A stretch of DNA of 61,596 bases from JAZSNL01 sp045536365 (GTDB lineage Bacteria > Bacillota_I > Bacilli_A > ML615J-28 > CAG-313), in the NCBI GenBank assembly GCA_045536365.1, contig JAZSNL010000007.1:1-61596 (forward strand), read 5' to 3'. The notes beneath the pieces are model-generated. The model worked only from the letters and a program-made list of their open reading frames with translations, was not told the origin of the DNA and ran no database searches. Positions within the stretch are counted from its first letter, which is position 1. Each line of letters begins with the position of its first letter. A program made the position numbers and the translations under genes. Shown here in pieces: positions 41,618-49,838 of the stretch.

Positions 41618-42463
41618 TTATTCCTCATCATCATCCTCATCTTCTTCATCAGTATCTTCCTCATCATCATTCTCGATAATGATAGGAGAGAATTTAACAG
41701 GTTGAATTAATTTAACTAATTCATACCATACAATAATACCAATGAAAATAACCCATCCTGGATGCCACCAATTAAAATTAAAAGTTTCTGGATAAGTAGT
41801 AGTTAGCATACCTAAACTTAAATAAACAAAAGTTACTAAAGTAACAAAATTAAAATCACGTAATCTTTTTCTTCTTATTGCTTTAAAGATAGATGAGAAA
41901 ACGGGTATAGTCAAAAATAAACACCAAGATACAGCCCATGTAGAAGGAATTGTAAATCCTAAAATTAAAAATGCAAGTAATACTAAAATAGTATAAATAC
42001 CAGTTAATGTTTTTTCAACAGATTTATTTCCTTCATTTACAACCATGTTCTTTCCTAAGCTAATTTTTTCATCTTTGGTATTTACATATATACCATCTAG
42101 ACCAACTGTTACTTCTTCATCTTCTGTAACTACGTGAATACGTCCTCCTTCAATATTAACAGTTGTGTTTTTGTCTTTATACACTGTTCCTTCTTTTTTC
42201 TTTTCTTCTTTCTTCTCTTCTGAATCTCTTCTTTTTTCATCTGCGATATCATCAATATCACGATCACAATCTAATAATTCATCTAAAGATACTCCATATA
42301 ATTTTGCAAGGCAAATTAAATTATCAGTATCAGGAGAAGATTCAGCTCTTTCCCATTTAGAGACAGCTTGTCGAGATATACCTAATTTATCCGCAAGTTC
42401 TTCTTGAGATAACCCATGTTTCTTTCTTAATTTCACTAATCTATTTGCAATTTCTATATTCAT
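41618..42463 (-). CDS. XRE-family regulator with membrane domain
   Basis: The 281-residue protein starts with a helix-turn-helix: RLVKLRKKHGLSQEELADKLGISRQAVSKWER near residues 8-39. A Lys/Glu-rich linker follows, then a beta-type segment (GGRIHVVTEDEEVTVGLDGI), about four hydrophobic helices (about 155-250), and a strongly acidic tail (DDEEDTDEEDEDDDEE). Such DNA-binding proteins with a membrane half often sense envelope conditions. AGGAGG precedes the ATG. The divergent region contains a perfect inverted repeat that could be its operator. Confidence 0.82.
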   Translation of the reverse strand: MNIEIANRLVKLRKKHGLSQEELADKLGISRQAVSKWERAESSPDTDNLICLAKLYGVSLDELLDCDRDIDDIADEKRRDSEEKKEEKKKEGTVYKDKNTTVNIEGGRIHVVTEDEEVTVGLDGIYVNTKDEKISLGKNMVVNEGNKSVEKTLTGIYTILVLLAFLILGFTIPSTWAVSWCLFLTIPVFSSIFKAIRRKRLRDFNFVTLVTFVYLSLGMLTTTYPETFNFNWWHPGWVIFIGIIVWYELVKLIQPVKFSPIIIENDDEEDTDEEDEDDDEE

Positions 42464-42542
42464 AATATTTCCTCCTGTTTTTTATACTAATATTTTATCA
42501 TAATCTAATTTTACATACAAGATATTTTAATTTACATTTCAG

Positions 42543-42570
42543 CAATTTTAGGTTGCGAAACCTAAAATTG
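42543..42570. promoter_or_regulatory. Perfect 12-base inverted repeat between divergent genes
   Basis: CAATTTTAGGTT, GCGA, AACCTAAAATTG. It lies upstream of both the XRE regulator and the serine-hydrolase gene. It lacks a T run, so it is not a terminator; an operator for the XRE protein is a reasonable guess. Confidence 0.6.
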
Positions 42571-42576
42571 ATAATC

Positions 42577-42605
42577 TTGAATAAAAAAACAAAATATGAT
42601 ATAAT
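42577..42605 (+). promoter_or_regulatory. Promoter of the serine-hydrolase operon
   Basis: TTGAAT at 42577-42582, about 16-17 bases of spacer, TATAAT near 42599-42604. It lies right after the inverted repeat, which would overlap a repressor site. Confidence 0.65.
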
Positions 42606-42633
42606 AATATTAGTTTAAAAGGAGTGACTTACT

Positions 42634-43752
42634 ATGAGTGAATTTAAACAACGATGTTTAGAAATGATAGAAGATAGAGAAGTAATGGGATTAAATATCC
42701 TAAGAACAAATAAAAATGAAATAATAGATCAATTTAGTTATGGATATGCAAATGAAGAAAAAAAAGAAGAAACTACTATTAATCATATATATCGCATTGC
42801 TTCTGTTTCTAAAGTATTCGCTGGTCTTGCAATATTAAAACTTGTAGAAGAAAAGAAATTAGATATTAAAGAAGATGTATCAAAATATTTAGGATTTCCA
42901 TTTAGAAACCCTCAATATCCAAATGATATAATAACACTTGAAATGATTATGACACAAACATCAAGTCTATCAGATGGTGATGAAAGTAATGGTTTAGGTT
43001 ATGATGGAGTTAATGGAAAACATTTCTTCGTTGATTTATCAAGATTAATAACAGATCCAACATATGAATACTATACACCTAAAACATTCTCAGATAAGAA
43101 ACCTGGAACTCATTGGGAATATTCTAACTTTGGTTGTGGTATTCTTGCGTGTGTAGTTGAAAAAATTACAGGTGAATATTTTACTAGTTATGTTAAAAGA
43201 ATTTTATTTGATCCATTAAATTTAGATGCTAGTTTTAGAATTGAAGATATAAAAAATAAACATTTAGTTGCAAATCTTTATGATTATACAAAAGATGGAT
43301 TTAAATTATCTTTAAGATTAGAATCATTATTAAGAGGACAATATCCGAGATTTGAACTAGGTAATAATTTTAGAGGACCAGCAGGTGGATTATTAATATC
43401 TCCTAAAGATTTATCTGTTTTAATGAGAATGTTAATGAATAAGGGAACATACCAAAATGTTAAAATATTTGAAAAAGAATCAATTGAATTCATGGAAGAA
43501 ATTCATTGGTCTGGTGTATCTAATGAAAGCATTGTTTATCGTAAAAAAGGATTACAAATTGTATTATTAGATGGTTATAGTAAACAAACATTAAAAGGAC
43601 ATTTCGGAACAGCATATGGATTAAGAAGCTTTATGTTATATAATGATGATTACGGTTATATCTTTATAACAAATGGAGCTAATATGATTAATCTAGGTGG
43701 CATTTCTGATTTCCAACAAAAGTATTTAAAATATTTAACAAGTTTAGAATAA
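42634..43752 (+). CDS. Serine hydrolase of the beta-lactamase/penicillin-binding fold
   Basis: The 372-residue protein has the SxxK motif in IASVSKVFAG near residue 56, the second-motif Tyr-x-Asn in HWEYSNFGCG near residue 156 and a HFGTAYG third-motif region near 320. These mark the class C beta-lactamase / D-Ala-D-Ala-carboxypeptidase fold, with Ser as nucleophile. It has no visible signal peptide, so it is probably cytoplasmic and could be an esterase or peptidase rather than a resistance enzyme. AAGGAG precedes the ATG. The PHP gene follows after 13 bases. Confidence 0.82.
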   Translation: MSEFKQRCLEMIEDREVMGLNILRTNKNEIIDQFSYGYANEEKKEETTINHIYRIASVSKVFAGLAILKLVEEKKLDIKEDVSKYLGFPFRNPQYPNDIITLEMIMTQTSSLSDGDESNGLGYDGVNGKHFFVDLSRLITDPTYEYYTPKTFSDKKPGTHWEYSNFGCGILACVVEKITGEYFTSYVKRILFDPLNLDASFRIEDIKNKHLVANLYDYTKDGFKLSLRLESLLRGQYPRFELGNNFRGPAGGLLISPKDLSVLMRMLMNKGTYQNVKIFEKESIEFMEEIHWSGVSNESIVYRKKGLQIVLLDGYSKQTLKGHFGTAYGLRSFMLYNDDYGYIFITNGANMINLGGISDFQQKYLKYLTSLE

Positions 43753-43765
43753 AAGGAGAAAATAT

Positions 43766-44563
43766 ATGCATATTCATGATCAACATGTTCACAGTTCATA
43801 TTCAAGAGACTCACAAGCAGATATATATAAATATGCACAAACAGCAAATCACTTAGGATGTAAATATTTTGTCACAACTGAACATATCGAATTTGATAGT
43901 GCAGCAACAAATGATGATTGGTGTGTTGATTATCCTAATTTAATTAAAGACTTAGAAAAGCTAAAAGAACAATATCCGCATATGGAATTTTTACTTGGGA
44001 TTGAAATAGGTTATCGTAAAGATAAATTAAATAATATGAATGAAATGTTAAAATCATATCCATTTGATTTAGTTAATATGAGTATTCATGATAACGGTAA
44101 AGTTGATTATTATATGAAAAGAGACTTTATTGAAGAAGGCATTGAAAGTATGTTGAATATATATTTTAATAATATAATTGATGGACTTGAAAACTATAAT
44201 GATTTTGATGTTTTATCACATTTTGATTATGGATTTAAAACTGCATATTTAATCAATCCTAATTTAAAATTATCTAATTATGAAGAATATGTTAAAAAAA
44301 TATTTAATTTAATAATTAAAAAAGATAAAACATTAGAAGTAAATATTAAAGTTCAAATAAATCAAGGAACAGATGAAAACTTAATATATTGGCTTAACTT
44401 ATATAAAAAAATGGGTGGCTACAAATTAACCCTTTCATCTGATTCACATAACAATGATGATTATTTTAAAAACCATGAACATTATATTAAAATCATTAAA
44501 GAAGCTGGATTTAATGAACTTAGATACTTCGTTAAAAGAAAAGAATATATATATAATATCTAG
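43766..44563 (+). CDS. PHP-domain phosphatase (histidinol-phosphatase-like)
   Basis: The 265-residue protein has the PHP metal-site signature: HDQHVHSSYSRDS near residues 3-15 (HxH), VTTEHIEF with a further His near residue 38, GIEIGYRKDK near 80 and SSDSHNNDDY near 238. This resembles HisK-type histidinol-phosphate phosphatases, but no other his genes are present, so a wider phosphoesterase role is possible. AAGGAG precedes the ATG. It is coupled (8-base gap) to the nucleotidyltransferase gene downstream. Confidence 0.8.
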   Translation: MHIHDQHVHSSYSRDSQADIYKYAQTANHLGCKYFVTTEHIEFDSAATNDDWCVDYPNLIKDLEKLKEQYPHMEFLLGIEIGYRKDKLNNMNEMLKSYPFDLVNMSIHDNGKVDYYMKRDFIEEGIESMLNIYFNNIIDGLENYNDFDVLSHFDYGFKTAYLINPNLKLSNYEEYVKKIFNLIIKKDKTLEVNIKVQINQGTDENLIYWLNLYKKMGGYKLTLSSDSHNNDDYFKNHEHYIKIIKEAGFNELRYFVKRKEYIYNI

Positions 44564-44571
44564 GGGGAAAC

Positions 44572-45759
44572 ATGACAGAAAAAGATTTTCGTAAACTAGT
44601 AACTGATTTAGAAATATCAAAAGAAGAAAAAGAAAAATTACAAAATATCTTACAAACATTAGAAACTACACTATCATCTAACTTATCTAAAAATATTACA
44701 CTTGTTAATGTATTAAAAGGTGGAGCCTGGGCAAAAGGTTTAATGATGGCAGATACTGATGAAATAGATGTTTTAGTAGTTTTAAAATCTAATTTAGATA
44801 AAGATTTCAATTTAATTAATAATGCTTGTTTAAATGAAATAGAAAATATTTTAATCTATGAATATCAAGACATCATTAAAATAAGTGATATTGAACGAAA
44901 TACAAATAGAAACATTATAAAAGTTAAACTTTCAAATATGATAGTTAATTTAATGATCAGATACGATGATGAATTGACAAATAAATTTAGTGTAAAAAAA
45001 GATCTATTACAAATTGAATTCACTGAACTTGCGAATAGAGATTATACGTATTTTAGAAATGCAATGTTAATAATTAAATACTATCGTGATGAAGCAAATA
45101 TTAAAATAAGTGGATATCTATTAGAAATATTATTATATTATTCATTAAATGAATATTTTAATACTAATAGATATGAAAGCTATTTATACGGTTTTATCCG
45201 TTCAATAGATGATTTTTGTAACTATAAGAAAATAGAAGTATCATCAGATATATATCAAAAACTAAACATTATTCCTCAAACACAAACATATAAAAAAGGA
45301 TTTGTGATTGTTGATATCGTTGATCAAACAAATGCAGCAAGTGAAGTTACAGAAGTAAGTATTAAGGAATTTAGAAATTTAAAGAAAACATTATCTAAAT
45401 TCGTTGATAGTATGACACCTATTAGTTCAACTGCTCAAGTAACAATTGATATTAATCCAATTTTAAATAGTGATAATACTTATTCTTGGAGTTATAAAAT
45501 TCAAAATACCAACTTTTATAATAATGGTGGAAGCTACCATAAAAATACAGAACAATATTTTACTGCAATTTTAAAAGGCTTGTCAAAAGCCCTAAGAGCA
45601 GTAGTAGATAATCATTTAAACAGAAAAGGTATAAAAATTATTTGTAGTGAAACAAACATATTTAAGAAAGCTTCAAACTTTGGAGAAGAAAACCGATCAA
45701 GAGTTAGAACAATTCAAGCATATATGGAAGTTAATAATATAACACTATTAGATAACTAA
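44572..45759 (+). CDS. OAS/CD-NTase-like nucleotidyltransferase, orphan
   Basis: This 395-residue protein has a pol-beta nucleotidyltransferase core: GGAWAKG near residues 50-56 and DEIDVLVVL near 63-71 give the GG plus two acidic-residue metal signature, as in CD-NTases, OAS and archaeal CCA-adding enzymes. The third acidic position is Asn126 in IVNLMIRYDD, a possible loss of one metal ligand, although D132/D133 follow closely. An OAS-like helical C-terminus covers the rest. No effector gene (nuclease, phospholipase, membrane protein) follows, so CBASS is not supported. It is co-transcribed with the PHP gene. Function unknown. Confidence 0.65.
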   Translation: MTEKDFRKLVTDLEISKEEKEKLQNILQTLETTLSSNLSKNITLVNVLKGGAWAKGLMMADTDEIDVLVVLKSNLDKDFNLINNACLNEIENILIYEYQDIIKISDIERNTNRNIIKVKLSNMIVNLMIRYDDELTNKFSVKKDLLQIEFTELANRDYTYFRNAMLIIKYYRDEANIKISGYLLEILLYYSLNEYFNTNRYESYLYGFIRSIDDFCNYKKIEVSSDIYQKLNIIPQTQTYKKGFVIVDIVDQTNAASEVTEVSIKEFRNLKKTLSKFVDSMTPISSTAQVTIDINPILNSDNTYSWSYKIQNTNFYNNGGSYHKNTEQYFTAILKGLSKALRAVVDNHLNRKGIKIICSETNIFKKASNFGEENRSRVRTIQAYMEVNNITLLDN

Positions 45760-45843
45760 AGTTAACAAATTACTTTAAAATCATTGAAATATATGTTATA
45801 ATATTAAAGATAGGAATATTAAAAATAAAAAGAGGTGAAAAAT

Positions 45844-46581
45844 ATGGGAAGAGCACATGAAGTTCGTGCTGCATCTATGGCAAAAACTGCTGCCGCAAAA
45901 TCTAAATTAAATAACAAATGGAGTCGTATTATATATATGGCTGCTAAGTCTGGTGTGCCTGACCCAGATCTAAACCAAAACCTTAAAAAGGAAATTGAAA
46001 AAGCTAAAAAAGAACAAGTTACAGCAGATGTAATTAAAAGAGCTATTGAAAAAGCAAAAGGTGCAAACCAAGAATCATATACTCCTTTATTATTAGAAGG
46101 CTTTGGTCCAGGAAACTCACAAGTAATCGTAGAATGTTTAACTGACAACAGTAATCGTACACAAACAAATGTTAAAGTTGCATTACAAAAAACAGGTGGT
46201 AAAATTGCTCAATCAGGTAATGTTACATATATGTTTAATAACTACGCTTTATTTGGTTTTAAAGGTATGGATGAAGAAACAGCTATGGATACTTTATTAA
46301 TGGCTGATTGTGAAATTATCGATATTAATTCTGATGAAGATATTACATTCGTAACAGCTCCTAGAACAGAATATGATAAAATCCGTACAGCTTTATTAGA
46401 AGCTAATCCTGATTTAGATCTAGTAGAAGACCATGTTGCCTGGGTACCAATGAATCCAGTAGAATTAACAGAACAAAAACATATTGAACAATTTGAACGC
46501 TTATTATCTTTATTAGAAGAAGATGATGATGTTCAAGATGTTTATCATAATGTTTCTAATTTACCAGAAGTAGAAGAGTAG
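45844..46581 (+). CDS. YebC/PmpR-family protein
   Basis: From the ATG at 45844, preceded by AGAGGTG, the product is 245 residues. The opening GRAHEVRAASMAKTAAAKS, followed by YMAAKSGVPDPDLN and IAQSGNVTYMFN, is the YebC/PmpR/TACO1 family. YebC members have been described as transcriptional regulators and, more recently, as ribosome-associated factors that help translate difficult motifs. AGAGGTG and a TATAAT near 45800 mark an independent start. The terminator begins at its stop. Confidence 0.95.
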   Translation: MGRAHEVRAASMAKTAAAKSKLNNKWSRIIYMAAKSGVPDPDLNQNLKKEIEKAKKEQVTADVIKRAIEKAKGANQESYTPLLLEGFGPGNSQVIVECLTDNSNRTQTNVKVALQKTGGKIAQSGNVTYMFNNYALFGFKGMDEETAMDTLLMADCEIIDINSDEDITFVTAPRTEYDKIRTALLEANPDLDLVEDHVAWVPMNPVELTEQKHIEQFERLLSLLEEDDDVQDVYHNVSNLPEVEE

Positions 46582-46605
46582 GAATTAAATTCCTACTTTT
46601 TATTT
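46578..46605 (+). terminator. yebC terminator
   Basis: AGTAGGAATT pairs with AATTCCTACT around AA; the stop codon lies in the stem. A T-rich run follows. Confidence 0.82.
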
Positions 46606-46638
46606 TTTAAAAAAGTTATTAAAAAATAATCATTTTGC

Positions 46639-46667
46639 TTGCAATATCTTAAAATATTTGATATAAT
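46639..46667 (+). promoter_or_regulatory. Promoter of the tRNA-Gly gene
   Basis: TTGCAA at 46639-46644, 17-base spacer, TATAAT at 46662-46667. The tRNA starts 15 bases downstream. Confidence 0.8.
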
Positions 46668-46682
46668 ATTGGTACAACAAAT

Positions 46683-46757
46683 GCAGGTATAGTATAACGG
46701 CTATTATACCGCCTTGCCATGGCGAAGATGCCAGTTCGATTCTGGTTACCTGCTCCA
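46683..46757 (+). tRNA. tRNA-Gly (anticodon GCC)
   Basis: Acceptor GCAGGTA pairs with TACCTGC, the anticodon loop has GCC, and CCA is encoded. It is a single gene, outside the main cluster, with its own promoter and terminator. Confidence 0.95.
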
Positions 46758-46769
46758 ATTGTTTTTCTC

Positions 46770-46796
46770 AAATCAGGATGGCCTGATTTTTTTTTA
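46770..46796 (+). terminator. Terminator of tRNA-Gly
   Basis: AAATCAGG pairs with CCTGATTT around ATGG, followed by T residues. It also precedes the ribosome site of the hemolysin III gene. Confidence 0.88.
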
Positions 46797-46809
46797 TTCA
46801 GGGGGTTAT

Positions 46810-47622
46810 ATGAAAAGAAAAGAATTAAGAAAAGAATATCGATTAAAAAAGAAAAATTTAAAACAAGAATATAGAGTTCAAAAAAAAGAAACAACTAATA
46901 AAAAAGAATTAAGAAAAGAATATAAGAAAAATAAAAAACTTTTATTAACAGAATATGTAGAAAAGATAAATGTTGAATATAATGTAGATCCTAAAAAAGA
47001 TGCTCCTTATCGAGTTGTATTAGAAGAAATAGGAAATGCAGTAACGCATGGGGTAGGAAGTGGTTTATCAATAGTAGCTTTTATATTAATGTTATTAAAA
47101 GCTGATACATCAATTGATATATTTTCTAGTATTGTATATTTTATAGGATTATTTATTTTATTTACAATGAGTTGTTTATATCACTCATTCCCTTACGCAA
47201 GTAAAGTAAAAAAAGTATTTAGAAGATTTGATTATTTATCTATATATCTTTTAATAGGCGCTACTTTTGCTCCTATATTGCTATCATATATCGGAGGAAC
47301 ACTTGGTAATATTTTCTTTTTGATTCAATGGATAGTTATTATATTTGGTGTAACAATGATTTCAATATTTGGACCTGGTAAAATGAAATGGTTACATCTT
47401 ACTTTATATATAATATTAGGCTGGTGTGGAATAATATTTATACCGCATATGATAAGTAATGATTTTAATTTATTTATTTCTATATTAGGTGGAGGAGTTA
47501 TATATACAATAGGAATTATACCTTTTAGTATCGATAAGAAAGTAACACATTTTCTTTGGCATTTTTTTGTTCTTTTTGGAGCAATCACTCAATGGATAGG
47601 CATTTATTTATATATATTTTAA
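46810..47622 (+). CDS. Hemolysin III / PAQR-family membrane protein
   Basis: The ATG at 46810 follows GGGGG; a longer frame crosses the tRNA. The 270-residue protein starts with a Lys/Glu-rich coiled extension of about 65 residues with repeats of LRKEYRxKKK, then about seven membrane helices. The family motifs are AVTHGVGSGLSI near residue 78, SCLYHSFPY near 123 and THFLWHFFVLFGA near 245, whose His residues form a likely metal site. Hemolysin III and YqfA proteins have been linked to membrane lipid homeostasis; the original hemolysis label is weak. A terminator follows. Confidence 0.85.
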   Translation: MKRKELRKEYRLKKKNLKQEYRVQKKETTNKKELRKEYKKNKKLLLTEYVEKINVEYNVDPKKDAPYRVVLEEIGNAVTHGVGSGLSIVAFILMLLKADTSIDIFSSIVYFIGLFILFTMSCLYHSFPYASKVKKVFRRFDYLSIYLLIGATFAPILLSYIGGTLGNIFFLIQWIVIIFGVTMISIFGPGKMKWLHLTLYIILGWCGIIFIPHMISNDFNLFISILGGGVIYTIGIIPFSIDKKVTHFLWHFFVLFGAITQWIGIYLYIF

Positions 47623-47630
47623 AAACAAAA

Positions 47631-47655
47631 AAAGTCCTTGTAAAAGGGCTTTTTA
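47631..47655 (+). terminator. Terminator of the hemolysin III gene
   Basis: AAAGTCC pairs with GGGCTTT around TTGTAAAA (one G-T), followed by T residues. Confidence 0.75.
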
Positions 47656-47681
47656 TTTATCTAAAATATAGTGTTATTTTA

Positions 47682-47710
47682 TTGACAAAAATCGACTAAA
47701 ATGATATAAT
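47682..47710 (+). promoter_or_regulatory. Promoter of the polyamine operon
   Basis: TTGACA at 47682-47687, 17-base spacer, TATAAT at 47705-47710. Operator-like repeats start directly after the -10. Confidence 0.88.
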
Positions 47711-47712
47711 AA

Positions 47713-47749
47713 GTTTAGTATTACTAAACTAAAAGTTTAGATATTAAAC
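47713..47749. promoter_or_regulatory. Operator repeats for the XRE-cupin regulator
   Basis: GTTTAG-TATTA-CTAAAC at 47713-47729 and GTTTA-GATAT-TAAAC at 47735-47749 are inverted repeats, and CTAAACT-AAA-AGTTTAG at 47724-47740 joins them. They lie over the start of transcription and immediately before the regulator gene, as for an autorepressed operon. Confidence 0.75.
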
Positions 47750-47772
47750 TTTTTGTTTAAAAGGAGGATAAT

Positions 47773-48306
47773 ATGACAATTGGTGAAAAAATAAAGAGCC
47801 TGAGAAACTTATGTCAACTGACCCAAGAAGAATTAGCAGATAGATGTGAATTAACAAAAGGATATATTTCACAAGTAGAAAATGATTTGACAAGCCCTAC
47901 AATAGGAACTTTATCAGATATATTAAAAGCACTAGGCACAAACCTAAGTGAATTTTTTGCGGATGAAAAAGAAGAACAAGTTGTATATCATCAAGATGAA
48001 TATATAGTTAAATGTAATGAAACTGATACTACAACATGGTTAGTTCCTAATTCACAAAAAAATGAGATGGAGCCTATTTTATTTGAACTAGAACCAAAGA
48101 GTTCTACATATGTAGATATGCCTCACGAAGGACAAGAATTTGGATATATAATTGAAGGACAAGTTCAAGTCATTGTAGGTAAAAAAGTTTATGAATGTAA
48201 AAAAGGTGAAACATTCTATTTCACTACTAATAAAGATCATTATTTAAAAAATACAACAAACAAAATTGTAAAACTAATTTGGGTATCAAGCCCACCAAAT
48301 TTTTAG
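47773..48306 (+). CDS. XRE-cupin transcriptional regulator of the polyamine operon
   Basis: The 177-residue protein starts with an HTH (LTQEELADRCELTKGYISQVEN near residues 16-37) and ends in a cupin domain (EGQEFGYIIEGQVQVIVGKK near 119-138). XRE-cupin proteins commonly repress polyamine genes and bind a ligand through the cupin. AAGGAGG precedes the ATG. It is 17 bases ahead of potA and so regulates and is coexpressed with the operon. Confidence 0.9.
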   Translation: MTIGEKIKSLRNLCQLTQEELADRCELTKGYISQVENDLTSPTIGTLSDILKALGTNLSEFFADEKEEQVVYHQDEYIVKCNETDTTTWLVPNSQKNEMEPILFELEPKSSTYVDMPHEGQEFGYIIEGQVQVIVGKKVYECKKGETFYFTTNKDHYLKNTTNKIVKLIWVSSPPNF

Positions 48307-48323
48307 AAGGGTAATATAAGATT

Positions 48324-49838
48324 ATGGCTAATGAAAAAATAATAGAATTAAAGAATGTAAATAAAGAATTCGATGGACAAATCGCTGTCGAAGATTTTAA
48401 TTTTTATGTTAGAAAAGGTGAATTCGTAACTTTTCTAGGTCCTTCTGGTTGTGGTAAAACTACAACATTAAGATTAATTGCTGGGTTTGAAATGCCTACT
48501 TCCGGTGAAGTACTATTACACGGTCAAGATATTTCTAAAATACCACCTTATGAAAGACCTGTAAATACCGTATTTCAAAGATATGCATTATTTCCTCATA
48601 TGGATGTATATGACAATATTGCGTTTGGTTTAAAACTTAAAAAAATTAAAGTAACATATACTGATAAAAAAGGAAATGTAAAAGAAAAATATCGTAAATA
48701 TACACACGAAGAAATCGATGAAAAAGTTCGTAGAGCTTTAAAAATAGTTGATTTAGAAGAATTTGAATGGCGTGATGTAAACACATTATCAGGTGGTCAA
48801 CAACAAAGAATTGCAATTGCAAGAGCAATAGTTAATGAACCTGAAATATTATTACTAGATGAACCTTTAGGTGCACTTGATTTAAAAATGAGAAAAGAAA
48901 TGCAAGATGAACTTAAAGCCATGCATAAAAAATTAGGTATTACTTTCATCTATGTAACACATGATCAAGAAGAAGCCTTAACAATGTCAGATATTATTGT
49001 CGTTATGAAAGATGGTATGATTCAACAAATAGGTACACCAGAAGATATATATAATGAACCTAAAAATGCTTTCGTAGCAGACTTTATTGGTGAAAGTAAT
49101 ATATATTCAGCTACTATGGTAGGAAATAAAAAAGTACGTTTCTTAAACCATAATTTCGATTGTGTAGATGATTTTAAAATCAATGAAAAAGTCGATGTTG
49201 TCGTTAGACCAGAAGATGTTATATTAGGACCTGCTGGTCAAGGAATGGTTGATGGAAAAATTGTTTCTAAAACATTTAAAGGTGTGCATTACGAATACGT
49301 AATGATGGTTGGAAGAAATGAAGTTGTGATTCAAACTACTGAAAACTATGATGAAAATATTATTGTAAGTATTAGTATTGATCCAGATAATATTCATATT
49401 ATGGAAAAAGAATTTGTAAGTAATGTATATTCAGATGCTTGGATTGATAAAAATAATCGTGTAGTTATTTCCGAAGAACCATTTGAATGCGATGTAACTC
49501 AATTAATTCCTAATTCTCATTTAGATGAAGAAGGGTATTTAATTGATCAAAATGGAGTTAAATATGACCTAACTGATGCGGATGTAATTGCGGAAATTGA
49601 TTTACATGATATTGAAGTAATTGATAATGAAGAAGATGGTACTGTAAGTGGAGAGATTATTTCTATTATTTATAAAGGTGACCACTATCAAATAATCGTT
49701 CGTACTGAAGAAGATGAAGACTTTGTTATAGATACAGAATATACTTGGAATGAAAATGATAAAGTAAGTATTAAAGTAGATCCTAAAAAGATTAAATTGC
49801 GTTTAAAACAAGAGGCTAAGAATTATGTTAAACTTTAA
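48324..49838 (+). CDS. potA: Spermidine/putrescine ABC transporter ATPase PotA (extended)
   Basis: PotA energises polyamine uptake. It has Walker A GPSGCGKTTT near residue 39, Q-loop FQRYALFPH, signature LSGGQQQR near 156 and Walker B LLLDEPLGALDLKMR near 173. At 504 residues it is longer than usual (about 370): about 20 extra residues (VTYTDKKGNVKEKYRKY) sit before the signature, and the C-terminus has two similar TOBE-like segments (DGKIVSKTFKGVHYEYV near 312, SGEIISIIYKGDHYQII near 440) separated by an acidic insert. The extra half may bind a regulator or ligand. It overlaps potB by 14 bases. Confidence 0.93.
   Translation: MANEKIIELKNVNKEFDGQIAVEDFNFYVRKGEFVTFLGPSGCGKTTTLRLIAGFEMPTSGEVLLHGQDISKIPPYERPVNTVFQRYALFPHMDVYDNIAFGLKLKKIKVTYTDKKGNVKEKYRKYTHEEIDEKVRRALKIVDLEEFEWRDVNTLSGGQQQRIAIARAIVNEPEILLLDEPLGALDLKMRKEMQDELKAMHKKLGITFIYVTHDQEEALTMSDIIVVMKDGMIQQIGTPEDIYNEPKNAFVADFIGESNIYSATMVGNKKVRFLNHNFDCVDDFKINEKVDVVVRPEDVILGPAGQGMVDGKIVSKTFKGVHYEYVMMVGRNEVVIQTTENYDENIIVSISIDPDNIHIMEKEFVSNVYSDAWIDKNNRVVISEEPFECDVTQLIPNSHLDEEGYLIDQNGVKYDLTDADVIAEIDLHDIEVIDNEEDGTVSGEIISIIYKGDHYQIIVRTEEDEDFVIDTEYTWNENDKVSIKVDPKKIKLRLKQEAKNYVKL

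Noticed and set aside
42163..42407. Plus-strand frames inside the XRE regulator gene
   Set aside because: They lack ribosome sites and give low-complexity Ser/Leu/Phe sequence opposite a Lys/Glu-rich linker; shadows of the real gene.
44572..45759. CBASS anti-phage operon
   Set aside because: There is an NTase-like protein but no effector or ancillary cap gene next to it, and the downstream gene is yebC with its own promoter.
46714..46809. Extended N-terminus of the hemolysin III protein through the tRNA-Gly gene
   Set aside because: The added residues are translated tRNA and terminator sequence; a good ribosome site precedes the ATG at 46810.
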